NCBI RefSeq assembly: GCF_041435055.1 | Contig: NZ_CP108002.1 | Coordinates: 6,882,001 to 6,946,000, forward strand | Direction of reading: 5' to 3' | Length of the DNA: 64,000 nucleotides | Origin: Streptomyces sp. NBC_00341 | GTDB taxonomy: Bacteria; Actinomycetota; Actinomycetes; Streptomycetales; Streptomycetaceae | Notes under the pieces: model-generated | Told to the model about the DNA's origin: nothing | The model's input: only the letters and a program-made list of their open reading frames with translations | Database searches by the model: none | In this document: in pieces, positions 17,119 to 25,309 of the stretch | Position numbering within the stretch: the stretch's first letter is position 1 | Layout: each line of letters begins with the position of its first letter | Position numbers and translations under genes: made by a program

Positions 17119-20100
17119 ATGATCCTGCTCCTGTCGACGTCAGACACCGACCTGCTCAGCGCCCGCGCCTGTGAGGGCCCGGTCGCCTACCGCTACGCGA
17201 ACCCCTCCCGGCTCCCGCTCCAGGACCTCCCGCAGCTCCTGGACGGCACAGAGCTGGTCGTCGTACGCCTGCTCGGCGGGGTCCGCGCCTGGCAGGACGG
17301 CCTCGACCAGGTGCTTGCCACCGGCCGCCCCGTCGTCGTCCTCACCGGGGAACAGGCCCCCGACGCCCAGCTGATGGCCGCCTCCACCGTCCCGATCGGC
17401 ATCGCCGCGGAGGCCCACGCCTATCTGGCGCACGGCGGCCCCGGCAACCTGGAGCAGCTCGCCCGCTTCCTCTCCGACACCGTCCTGCTCACCGGCCACG
17501 GCTTCGAACCGCCCGCCCCGGCACCCTCCTGGGGCCCGCTGGAGCGCACGCCCCGCGCGACGGACGGCCCCACCATCGCGGTGCTCTACTACCGCGCCCA
17601 CCACATGAGCGGCAACACCGCGTTCATCGACGCCCTGTGCGGCGCCGTCGAGGACGCCGGCGGCCGCGCCCTGCCGCTGTTCGTCGCCTCGCTGCGCACA
17701 CCGGAGCCCGAGCTGATCGACGCCCTGCGGGCCGCCGACGCGATCGTGACCACGGTGCTCGCCGCGGGCGGTACCCGGCCCGCGGAGGCGTCGGCCGGCG
17801 GTGACGACGAGTCCTGGGACGCCGGCGCCCTCACCGGCCTCGACGTGCCCATCCTCCAGGCGCTCTGCCTCACCTCCTCCCGGTCCGACTGGGAGGACAA
17901 CGACGAGGGCGTCTCGCCGCTGGACGCCGCGAGCCAGATCGCCGTCCCCGAGTTCGACGGCCGTCTGATCACCGTCCCGTTCTCGTTCAAGGAGATCGAC
18001 GAGGACGGCCTCCCCGCGTACGTGGCCGACGCCGAGCGCGCCGCCCGGGTCGCCGGGACCGCGGTGCGCCACGCGCGCCTCCGCCACATCCCGAACGCCG
18101 ACAAACGCCTCGCCCTGGTGCTGTCCGCGTACCCGACCAAGCACTCCCGGATCGGCAACGCCGTCGGACTCGACACCCCGGCGAGCGCCGTCGCCGTGCT
18201 GCGCCGACTCCGCGCCGAGGGGTACGACTTCGGTGACGAGGAGGTGCCGGGGCTCGCCTCCGGTGACGGCGACGAGCTGATCTACGCGCTGATCGAGGCG
18301 GGCGGTCACGACCAGGAGTGGCTGACGGAGGAGCAGTTGGCCCGCAACCCGGTCCGCATCCCGGCCGCCGACTACCGGCGCTGGTACGCGACGCTGCCGG
18401 CCGGACTCCGCGCGGCCGTCGAGGAGCACTGGGGCCCCGCTCCGGGCGAGATGTTCGTGGACCGCTCGCGCAACCCCGAGGGCGATATCGTCCTGGCCGC
18501 CCTGCGCCGGGGCAATCTGCTCATCCTCATCCAGCCGCCGCGCGGCTTCGGCGAGAACCCGATCGCGATCTACCACGACCCCGACCTGCCGCCCTCGCAC
18601 CACTACCTGGCCGCCTACCGCTGGATCGCGGCCGCCGCGGACGACAACGGCTTCGGCGCCGACGCGATGATCCACCTGGGCAAGCACGGCAACCTGGAGT
18701 GGCTGCCCGGGAAGAACGCCGGGCTGTCCGCCGCGTGCGGGCCCGACGCGGCGCTGGGTGATCTCCCGCTCGTCTACCCGTTCCTGGTCAACGACCCGGG
18801 CGAGGGCACGCAGGCCAAGCGCCGCGTCCACGCCACCCTGGTGGACCACCTCGTACCGCCGATGGCCCGCGCGGAGAGCTACGGCGACGTGGCCCGGCTG
18901 GAACAGCTGCTGGACGAGCACGCCCAGATCGCGGCGATGGACCCGGCGAAGCTCCCGGCCATCAGGGCCCAGATCTGGACCCTGATCCAGGCCGCGAAGC
19001 TCGACCACGACCTGGGTCTCGAAGACCGTCCGGAGGACGAGGGCTTCGACGAGTTCATCATGCATCTCGACGGCTGGCTCTGTGAGATCAAGGACGCCCA
19101 GATCCGCGACGGACTGCACGTCCTGGGCGGCGCGCCCGCCGGCGCCGACCGGGTCAACCTGGTCCTGGCGATCCTGCGCGCCCGCCAGATCTGGGGCGGC
19201 ACCACCTCCCTGCCCGGCCTGCGCGAGGCGCTCGGCCTCGACGAGTCGGCGGCCACCCGCACCACCGCCGACGAGGTGGAGGAGCAGGCCCGCACCCTGG
19301 TCCAGGCGATGGAGGACGCGCACTGGGCGCCGCAGGCCGTTGCCGGGGTCGCCGCCGGACACCCCGGTTCCGTCGCCGACATCCTCGACTTCGCGGCCCG
19401 CGAGGTCGTGCCCCGGCTGGCGGCCACCACCGACGAACTCGACCACACCGTGCACGCGCTGAACGGCGGCTTCGTTCCCGCCGGCCCCTCCGGCTCCCCG
19501 CTCCGCGGACTGGTCAACGTCCTGCCGACGGGCCGCAACTTCTACTCCGTCGACCCCAAGGCGGTGCCCTCCCGGCTGGCCTGGGAGACCGGACAGGCGC
19601 TGGCCGACTCGCTGCTGGAGCGCTACCGGACCGACAACGGCGACTGGCCCACCTCGGTCGGCCTGTCCCTGTGGGGCACCAGCGCGATGCGTACCGCCGG
19701 CGACGACGTCGCGGAGGCCTTCGCGCTGCTCGGCGTCCGCCCGGTCTGGGACGACGCCTCGCGCCGGGTCACCGGCCTGGAGGCGATCCCGGCCGCCGAA
19801 CTGGGGCGCCCGCGCATCGATGTGACGCTCCGCATCAGCGGCTTCTTCCGCGACGCGTTCCCGCACACCATCGGCCTCCTGGACGACGCGGTCCGCCTCG
19901 CGGCCTCGCTGGAGGAGCCCGCCGAGCAGAACTACGTACGGGCGCACACCCAGGCGGACCTGGCCGCCCACGGCGACGAACGCCGCGCCACCACCCGTAT
20001 CTTCGGCTCCCGCCCCGGCACCTACGGCGCCGGACTGCTCCAGCTCATCGACTCGCGGGACTGGCGTACGGACGCGGACCTGGCAGAGGTCTACACCGTC

Positions 20101-20715
20101 TGGGGCGGCTACGCCTACGGCCGCGAACTCGACGGGCGCCCGGCCCGCGAGGAGATGGAGACGGCGTACAAGCGCATCGAGGTCGCGGCCAAGAACACCG
20201 ACACCCGCGAGCACGACATCGCGGACTCGGACGACTACTTCCAGTACCACGGCGGCATGGTGGCCACCGTGCGCGCGCTCAAGGGCACCGCCCCCGCGGC
20301 GTACATCGGGGACTCCACCCGGCCGGAGACCGTCCGGACCCGCACCCTGGTCGAGGAGACCTCGCGCGTCTTCCGGGCCCGCGTCGTCAACCCCAAGTGG
20401 ATCGAGGCGATGCGCCGCCACGGCTACAAGGGCGCCTTCGAGCTGGCCGCCACCGTCGACTACCTCTTCGGCTACGACGCCACGACGGGGGTGGTCGCCG
20501 ACTGGATGTACGACAAGCTCACCGAGACCTACGTCCTGGACCCGGAGAACCGCGAGTTCCTCCAGCGGGCCAACCCCTGGGCCCTCCACGGCATCGCGGA
20601 ACGCCTCCTGGAGGCCGAGTCGCGCGGGATGTGGGAGAAGCCCGACCCGGAGATCCTCGCCGGTCTGCGGCAGGTCTTCCTGGAGACCGAGGGTGACCTG
20701 GAGGGCGAGGACTGA
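17119..20715 (+). CDS. cobN: Cobaltochelatase large subunit CobN
   Basis: A 1198-residue subunit that inserts Co2+ into hydrogenobyrinic acid a,c-diamide with an AAA+ partner. The usual length and motifs are present: HMSGNTAFIDAL, KHSRIGNAVGLD, HLGKHGNLEWLPGKN and the VLPTGRNFYSVDPKAV box shared with ChlH/BchH. ATG 17119 with AGGAAGG upstream is preferred over GTG 17089, which lies inside the riboswitch expression region. CobS/CobT or Chl-type partners are not in the window. The 3' end is followed by an IS element placed inside the probable terminator. Confidence 0.95.
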   Translation: MILLLSTSDTDLLSARACEGPVAYRYANPSRLPLQDLPQLLDGTELVVVRLLGGVRAWQDGLDQVLATGRPVVVLTGEQAPDAQLMAASTVPIGIAAEAHAYLAHGGPGNLEQLARFLSDTVLLTGHGFEPPAPAPSWGPLERTPRATDGPTIAVLYYRAHHMSGNTAFIDALCGAVEDAGGRALPLFVASLRTPEPELIDALRAADAIVTTVLAAGGTRPAEASAGGDDESWDAGALTGLDVPILQALCLTSSRSDWEDNDEGVSPLDAASQIAVPEFDGRLITVPFSFKEIDEDGLPAYVADAERAARVAGTAVRHARLRHIPNADKRLALVLSAYPTKHSRIGNAVGLDTPASAVAVLRRLRAEGYDFGDEEVPGLASGDGDELIYALIEAGGHDQEWLTEEQLARNPVRIPAADYRRWYATLPAGLRAAVEEHWGPAPGEMFVDRSRNPEGDIVLAALRRGNLLILIQPPRGFGENPIAIYHDPDLPPSHHYLAAYRWIAAAADDNGFGADAMIHLGKHGNLEWLPGKNAGLSAACGPDAALGDLPLVYPFLVNDPGEGTQAKRRVHATLVDHLVPPMARAESYGDVARLEQLLDEHAQIAAMDPAKLPAIRAQIWTLIQAAKLDHDLGLEDRPEDEGFDEFIMHLDGWLCEIKDAQIRDGLHVLGGAPAGADRVNLVLAILRARQIWGGTTSLPGLREALGLDESAATRTTADEVEEQARTLVQAMEDAHWAPQAVAGVAAGHPGSVADILDFAAREVVPRLAATTDELDHTVHALNGGFVPAGPSGSPLRGLVNVLPTGRNFYSVDPKAVPSRLAWETGQALADSLLERYRTDNGDWPTSVGLSLWGTSAMRTAGDDVAEAFALLGVRPVWDDASRRVTGLEAIPAAELGRPRIDVTLRISGFFRDAFPHTIGLLDDAVRLAASLEEPAEQNYVRAHTQADLAAHGDERRATTRIFGSRPGTYGAGLLQLIDSRDWRTDADLAEVYTVWGGYAYGRELDGRPAREEMETAYKRIEVAAKNTDTREHDIADSDDYFQYHGGMVATVRALKGTAPAAYIGDSTRPETVRTRTLVEETSRVFRARVVNPKWIEAMRRHGYKGAFELAATVDYLFGYDATTGVVADWMYDKLTETYVLDPENREFLQRANPWALHGIAERLLEAESRGMWEKPDPEILAGLRQVFLETEGDLEGED

Positions 20716-20744
20716 GCAACCGGCCGCACCGGCCGCCGGATGTC

Positions 20745-20768
20745 AGGAGGGCCCCACCGCTGCGCGAC
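20745..20768. terminator. Left half of a split bidirectional terminator
   Basis: AGGAGGGCCCCACCGCTGCG after the cobN stop is complementary to the sequence at 22598-22624 on the far side of the IS element (shared core GGGCCCCACC, with TGCGC following). Without the IS the two arms would lie together as a hairpin between the convergent cobN and aminotransferase genes. Confidence 0.65.
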
Positions 20769-20790
20769 GCTGACTCTGTCGGGGATCTTG
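20769..20790 (+). repeat. Left terminal inverted repeat of the IS element
   Basis: The 22 bases beginning GCTGACTCTGTC and ending GGGGATCTTG match the right end exactly in inverse orientation. Just inside, GGGGATC-TTGAG-GATCCCC forms a small hairpin, which may shield the transposase from outside transcription. Confidence 0.92.
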
Positions 20791-20823
20791 AGGATCCCCG
20801 GCGGGGCAGCATGATCAACGGGC

Positions 20824-22566
20824 ATGCTCGACTCTGTCCAAGGACCAATGCAGTTGTCGAGGTGCCCGTTGTCGCTCCACGCCCGTTCTGGTGAGCAAGT
20901 CCCTTCTCTGACCGTGCAGATGGCGCGGGCGAGCAATCCGGGTGGTACGACGGCGATGTGGGTGAGAGACCGCCTGGGCGGGCTGTGGCGTGACGAGGAC
21001 TTCGCGGACTGGTATCCGCGTGACGGCCGCCCCGGGCTCTCGCCCGCTCAGCTGGCCACCGTGTGTGTGCTGCAGTTCCTGCTCGGTCTGTCGGACCGGC
21101 AGGCCGCCGAGGCGGTTCGCTGCCGCATCGATTTCAAGTACGCGCTGGCCATGGAGCTGAACGATCCCGGATTCCACCACAGCGTGCTGGGCGACTTCCG
21201 CGAGCGTCTCACCGAGGACGACCGCGCCGACCGTCTCCTTGACCTCACGCTTGCGCGCCTGAAGGAGGCCGGTCTCGTGCGCGAGCGCACCACTCAGCGC
21301 ACGGACTCCACCCACGTCCTGGCCGCGGTGCGCGACCTGACCCGGCTGGAACTGGTCACCGAGGCCGTCCGCGCCGCCCTGGAAGAGCTGGCCGGCACCG
21401 CTCCGCACCTGCTGGCCGACCTGGTAGACGAGGAGTGGGGGCGTCGTTACGGCCGCCCGGTCCGCCTGGGCAAGAACCCCACCCGCCCCAAGACCAGGAT
21501 CCTCGCCACCGGTGGTGACGCCGTCCGGCTGCTGGAGCACGTCGCAGAGCATGCGGCGGATCGCCTGTCCGGGCCCCGGGCCCAGGCCCTGCGGCAGATC
21601 ATGGTGCAGAACTACTACCGCGACGGGGCCGGCCGTCTGCGCTGGCGCACCGCCGATGACGGCGGGCTGCCGCCCTCAGCGGTCGCGGTCGTCTCGCCCT
21701 ACGACCCGACGGCCCGTTACGCGCGCCGCGGACACGTCACCCGTTGGAAAGGGTTCGTCGCGCATCTCACCGAGACCTGTGATCCTGAAGGCGTCAACGT
21801 GATCACGGATGTGGCCACCACCGACGCCACCGGCTACGACGCGAAGGCTCTGCCCGGTATCCACACCCGGCTGGGGCGTCGCGGGCTGCTGCCCGCCGAG
21901 CATCTGGTCGACGGCGGCTACACCTCCCTGGTCCATCTCGAACAGGCGGCCCGGGAACACCAGGTCACGGTCACCGGACCACTGCCGGTCAACACCACCC
22001 GCCAGAACCGCAGGAACAACGGCTTCGGCCGCGACGACTTCCACATCGACTTCGACCGCCGACAGGTCACCTGCCCGCAGGGCGAGACCAGCGCGGGATG
22101 GCACGGCCCCTACCCGACCTCCTCACCCACCGCAGCACCTCTGATCGTGGCACGGTTCACCAAGAGCCAGTGCCGTCCCTGCCCGGTCCGCACCCGCTGC
22201 ACGACCACCGCCGACAGCGCCCGGAGCGTGGGCTTTCCCCCGCGAGAACTCCGTGACCTGCAACTCCGAGTCCGCGCCGAGCAGCAGACACCCGAATGGC
22301 AGGCCCGCTACGCGGTCCGCTCCGGAGTGGAAGGCACCATCAACGAGCTCGCCCACGGACACGGCATGCGCCGCTGTCGCTACCGGGGACAGCACAAAGC
22401 CCACTTACAGCACGTGTTCACAGCCATCGCCGCAAACATCGAGCGCCTCAGCCGGCGGCCGCCGACCGGAGAACCACCTCCGTCCCGGCCGCCGACCGCA
22501 TTCCAGAACTACCTGGACCAGCACGGAATCACCCGGCCGAGGTCTTGGCGGTCCGCCAGAGACTGA
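20824..22566 (+). CDS. IS1182-family transposase
   Basis: A DDE transposase of up to 580 residues. Catalytic regions look intact: [13 protein letters not shown] (first Asp), [13 protein letters not shown] (second Asp) and [20 protein letters not shown] (Glu). A CPQG...[10 protein letters not shown] zinc-ribbon insert and the C-terminal [20 protein letters not shown] are typical of the family. The N-terminal domain with [24 protein letters not shown] matches the DUF772-like region. The true start may be up to about 25 codons inside the frame. It is the only gene of the element. Confidence 0.9.
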   Translation: MLDSVQGPMQLSRCPLSLHARSGEQVPSLTVQMARASNPGGTTAMWVRDRLGGLWRDEDFADWYPRDGRPGLSPAQLATVCVLQFLLGLSDRQAAEAVRCRIDFKYALAMELNDPGFHHSVLGDFRERLTEDDRADRLLDLTLARLKEAGLVRERTTQRTDSTHVLAAVRDLTRLELVTEAVRAALEELAGTAPHLLADLVDEEWGRRYGRPVRLGKNPTRPKTRILATGGDAVRLLEHVAEHAADRLSGPRAQALRQIMVQNYYRDGAGRLRWRTADDGGLPPSAVAVVSPYDPTARYARRGHVTRWKGFVAHLTETCDPEGVNVITDVATTDATGYDAKALPGIHTRLGRRGLLPAEHLVDGGYTSLVHLEQAAREHQVTVTGPLPVNTTRQNRRNNGFGRDDFHIDFDRRQVTCPQGETSAGWHGPYPTSSPTAAPLIVARFTKSQCRPCPVRTRCTTTADSARSVGFPPRELRDLQLRVRAEQQTPEWQARYAVRSGVEGTINELAHGHGMRRCRYRGQHKAHLQHVFTAIAANIERLSRRPPTGEPPPSRPPTAFQNYLDQHGITRPRSWRSARD

Positions 22567-22575
22567 GCAGACCGC

Positions 22576-22597
22576 CAAGATCCCCGACAGAGTCAGC
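22576..22597 (-). repeat. Right terminal inverted repeat of the IS element
   Basis: Exact inverse copy of the left end (CAAGATCCCC...GAGTCAGC), starting 10 bases after the transposase stop codon. Confidence 0.92.
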
Positions 22598-22624
22598 GTC
22601 CTGCGCGGGTGGGGCCCTTCCTCC
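22598..22624. terminator. Right half of the split terminator
   Basis: CTGCGCGGGTGGGGCCCTTC adjoins the stop codon of the aminotransferase gene and is the complement of 20745-20768. With the IS in place this arm has lost its near partner, so termination of both convergent genes may be changed. Confidence 0.65.
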
Positions 22625-23959
22625 TCACAGGACGCCGAAGGCGCCTTCCACGGCTTCGCACGTGGCGTCCAGTTCGTCCTCCGTGACAGCCGCGGCGACG
22701 AACCAGCAGGCCATGCCGTAGGCGTTGGTGTGGATTCCGCGTTTGAGGAGTTCGTGGCGGTACGCGTCGTAGCGGGCCTGGTCGGTCAGCTGGAGGTCGC
22801 GGTACTGCCGGGTCGGTGCGCCGTCAGCGGTGAACACCGTCTGGAACATGGCGCCCACGCCCTGCACCGAGCAGGGGATGTGCCGGTCATGGGCGGCCCG
22901 GCGAATCGTCTCCATGATGCGGCGACCGCTCTTGTCGATCCGTTCGGTGACCTCCGGCCGGTTCAGCTGCCGGAGGGTCACCAGGGCGGCGGTCGCGCAC
23001 AGCGGTGAGGCGTTGTAGGTTCCGCCGTGCTTGACCTGCCCCTGTGCCAGGGGTTCCATCACGTGCCGCAGTCCGGCGAAGGCCGCGATCGGGACGCCGC
23101 CGCCCAGGGCCTTGGAGAAGACGGCGATGTCCGGCACGACCCCGAACATCGTCTGGGCTCCCCCGGGACCGGTCCGGAATCCGGTACAGACCTCGTCGAA
23201 GACGAGCACGATCTCGCGGCGCGTGCACTCCTCGCGCAGCAGGTCCAGGAATCCCGGCTCGGGCATGGTGCAGGCGTTGTTGGCGACGATGGGCTCGCAG
23301 ATGACAGCGGCGAACTCCCCGCGATGGGCGTCCAGGACGGCGCGGAGCGCGGCGGGATCGTTCCACGGGCTGACGACCACGTCGTTGACGACCCCCGCCG
23401 GAATGCCGGGGGAGTGGGGCACGGGGTACGGGGTGGCGTAGGGGCCGGCCTCGGAGGCGGAGGGGCGGTTGGATATCGCCAGGCTGTCGGTCCAGCCGTG
23501 GTAGTGGCCCTCGAACTTGAGGATCTTCGAGCGGCCGGTGTACCCGCGGGCGGCGCGCACCGCTCCTTGCACCGCTTCGCTCCCCGAGTTGGCGAAGCGG
23601 ACGAGCTCGGCACACGGCACCATGTCGCAGATCAACTCGGCGAGTTCCACCTCGGTGGTGTTGCAGGTGCCGAACATCGTGCCGGTGTGCAGGACCGCGG
23701 TGAGCGCCTCGGCGAGCTGCGGACTGGCGTGTCCCAGTACCGCGCTGCCGTAGGAGATCAGGTAGTCGAGGTACTCGTTGCCGTCGACGTCCCGGATGCG
23801 CGCACCGGCCCCCTCGGCCATGTAGAGCGGATAGGGGTGCGGGCCGGTCGATGTCAGCCGGGAGGAGGAACTGATGCCACCGGCCAGTGATGCCTGAGCA
23901 CGGGCGAACCAGGCCCGGCTGCCGTCGGACCCGCCCAACGCCGTTATATGGCCATTCAT
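22625..23959 (-). CDS. Glutamate-1-semialdehyde 2,1-aminomutase-like class III aminotransferase
   Basis: A 444-residue PLP enzyme. ATG 23959 is preceded by GGAG 6 bases upstream. Fold signatures are SYGSAVLGHASPQLAEAL, FANSGSEAVQGAVRAARG, KFEGHYHGWTDSL, LVFDEVCTGFRTGPGG (cofactor Asp) and VFSKALGGGVPIAAF (PLP Lys), with KHGGTYNASPL. It resembles HemL, but HemL for tetrapyrroles normally sits with heme genes; relatives of this type often serve as amino-group transferases or mutases in specialised metabolism. It diverges from an SDR 87 bases away and lies beside a dioxygenase pair, which supports a biosynthetic role. The substrate is unknown. Confidence 0.85.
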   Translation of the reverse strand: MNGHITALGGSDGSRAWFARAQASLAGGISSSSRLTSTGPHPYPLYMAEGAGARIRDVDGNEYLDYLISYGSAVLGHASPQLAEALTAVLHTGTMFGTCNTTEVELAELICDMVPCAELVRFANSGSEAVQGAVRAARGYTGRSKILKFEGHYHGWTDSLAISNRPSASEAGPYATPYPVPHSPGIPAGVVNDVVVSPWNDPAALRAVLDAHRGEFAAVICEPIVANNACTMPEPGFLDLLREECTRREIVLVFDEVCTGFRTGPGGAQTMFGVVPDIAVFSKALGGGVPIAAFAGLRHVMEPLAQGQVKHGGTYNASPLCATAALVTLRQLNRPEVTERIDKSGRRIMETIRRAAHDRHIPCSVQGVGAMFQTVFTADGAPTRQYRDLQLTDQARYDAYRHELLKRGIHTNAYGMACWFVAAAVTEDELDATCEAVEGAFGVL

Positions 23960-24046
23960 GTGCGGCTCCTGTTTGGTAGATGGGTGCTCGGGCACGCTCG
24001 GAGAGCCCTTCATGCGGAGAGTTCCTGAGGAGAGGTCGGGTGGGTC

Positions 24047-24796
24047 GTGGCTGGGAGAACGGCTGTCGTCACGGGCGCCGGAAGCGGGATCGGGCGGGCG
24101 TGCGCGCTGGGTCTGCTGGAGGACGGCTGGACGGTGATCCTGGTGGGCCGGCGCGAGGAGCCGCTGGGGGAGACCGTGATGCTCACCCCCGCCGACGGTC
24201 GTGCCCGCGCGGTCCCGTTCTCCGCCGACATCACCGACCCCGTGGCCGTGGACAGGCTGTTCGGACATGTCGTGGACCGGTTCGGGCGGCTGGACGTGCT
24301 GTTCAACAACGCCGCCGACACCATGCCGTACACCCCGACCGAGGACGTGGGCGTCGAGGAATGGCACCGCGTCATGGACTCCATCGCCACCGGTACCTTC
24401 CTATGCTCCCGCGCGGCCTTCCGCGTGATGAAGGAGCAGACACCGTGCGGCGGACGGATCATCAACAACGGCGCACCCTCCGCCCAGGCCCCCCGGCCCG
24501 ACTCCATCGCGTTCACCGCCGCCAAGCACGCGGTGGCCGGGATGACCCGCTCGCTGTCCCTGGACGGCCGGCGCTACGACATCTCCTGCGGCCAGATCGA
24601 CATCGGCAACGTCACCCCGCAGGACAGGCCCCAGCCGGCCGTCCTGCAGGCCGACGGGTCACGTCGGGTGGAACCCACCATGGACGTGCGGCACGTCGTC
24701 GACCTGGTGCGAGCCATGGCCTGCCTGCCTCTCGGAGTGAACATCCAGTCCGTCCTGGTCATGCCCAGCGCCATGCCCTACGTGGGCCGGGGATAG
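24047..24796 (+). CDS. Short-chain dehydrogenase/reductase family protein with degenerate catalytic site
   Basis: A 249-residue Rossmann protein. Cofactor features are good: VVTGAGSGIGRACALGL, an R-R-E stretch after the second strand suggesting NADPH preference, and LFNNAAD. The catalytic tetrad is not: the YxxxK tyrosine is Phe (AFTAAKHAV, codon ttc), the Ser 13 residues before it is Ala (GAPSAQAPRPD), and the tetrad Asn before TGTF is Ile by alignment; only the Lys remains. It may bind a nucleotide without normal dehydrogenase chemistry, or catalyse something else. It starts at GTG 24047 after AGGAGAGG. Its 3' end overlaps the convergent gene by 138 bases. Confidence 0.85.
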   Translation: MAGRTAVVTGAGSGIGRACALGLLEDGWTVILVGRREEPLGETVMLTPADGRARAVPFSADITDPVAVDRLFGHVVDRFGRLDVLFNNAADTMPYTPTEDVGVEEWHRVMDSIATGTFLCSRAAFRVMKEQTPCGGRIINNGAPSAQAPRPDSIAFTAAKHAVAGMTRSLSLDGRRYDISCGQIDIGNVTPQDRPQPAVLQADGSRRVEPTMDVRHVVDLVRAMACLPLGVNIQSVLVMPSAMPYVGRG

Positions 24797-25309
24797 CCCG
24801 GCCACGTACGCCTCGAACCAGTTGCCGGGCTCCAGGTGCCCGGCCATGGACCAGGCGAGCATGCGATGCAGCCCGTCCAGGTGGATCAGTCCCTCGCGGA
24901 CCGCGAGGGACTCGTAGTCACGCCCCCGCACGGCCCGGGTGGTCAGGAACAGGGCGAGGCGATCAGCCGTGCCCTGACGGTCGAGTTTGGACGCGCACAA
25001 CGGATTGGTACGCGCGTACGAGCTGTTGAGCGAGGTGAGCCGGTCCACCGCCTCGGCCACGGTCAGGCCGGTCCTGGGGATGAGTTCCACCTCGCCGTCC
25101 TCGCCCAGGTGCCAGGGCAGCACCACGTTCCGGACCTCCGGCCCTTCCAGCAGGACCCGGTGCCAACGGCCCCGCTGCTCCAGCTCGGCGTTGCGGATGT
25201 GCCCCTCGGCCTCGTCATTCGAATTGGCCTGGTCGGACGGGTCGAAGGGGTGCTCCTTCTCGAAGAGCTCCATGATCGCCTCGAACCGCACTGCTTCCAG
25301 AACTCTCAT
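24659..25309 (-). CDS. Protein of unknown function with a ParB/sulfiredoxin-like DGxHR motif
   Basis: A 216-residue protein I cannot place firmly; it may be a DUF6309-type protein, from recollection. ATG 25309 overlaps the stop of the dioxygenase gene, so the two are coupled. The segment LIHLDGLHRMLAWSMAG resembles the DGxHR-A core of ParB/sulfiredoxin nucleotide-binding domains; WHRVLLEGPEVRNVVLPWHL and ELIPRTGLTVAEAVDRL are also distinctive. Residues after about 170 (from GLSPAHVGHGAG on) are His/Gly-rich and are read from the antisense of the SDR gene, so the original stop codon was probably lost. Confidence 0.7.
   Translation of the reverse strand: MRVLEAVRFEAIMELFEKEHPFDPSDQANSNDEAEGHIRNAELEQRGRWHRVLLEGPEVRNVVLPWHLGEDGEVELIPRTGLTVAEAVDRLTSLNSSYARTNPLCASKLDRQGTADRLALFLTTRAVRGRDYESLAVREGLIHLDGLHRMLAWSMAGHLEPGNWFEAYVAGLSPAHVGHGAGHDQDGLDVHSERQAGHGSHQVDDVPHVHGGFHPT

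Larger units (their letters stand above)
20769..22597 (+). mobile_element. IS1182-family insertion sequence
   Basis: A 1829-base element bounded by perfect 22-bp inverted repeats and carrying one intact transposase gene. It interrupts the palindromic terminator between cobN and the aminotransferase gene; the flanks are the two complementary halves of that palindrome. From recollection, IS1182-type elements favour palindromic targets, which fits this site. No separate target duplication can be told apart from the palindrome itself. The intact ends and gene suggest recent arrival. Confidence 0.88.

Noticed and set aside
17140..20589. Long open frame on the minus strand opposite cobN
   Set aside because: It is the shadow of a high-GC gene: no ribosome binding site, low-complexity Gly/Arg/Val composition and no motifs, while cobN on the plus strand has clear family signatures.
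20745..22625. Target-site duplication of the IS
   Set aside because: The matching flanks are inverse, not direct, copies, so they are better explained as the halves of one palindrome.
22625..23959. Housekeeping hemL for tetrapyrrole synthesis next to cobalamin genes
   Set aside because: It is tempting because of cobN, but it is separated by an IS and a terminator, faces the other way and clusters with an SDR and a dioxygenase. It is kept as HemL-like only.
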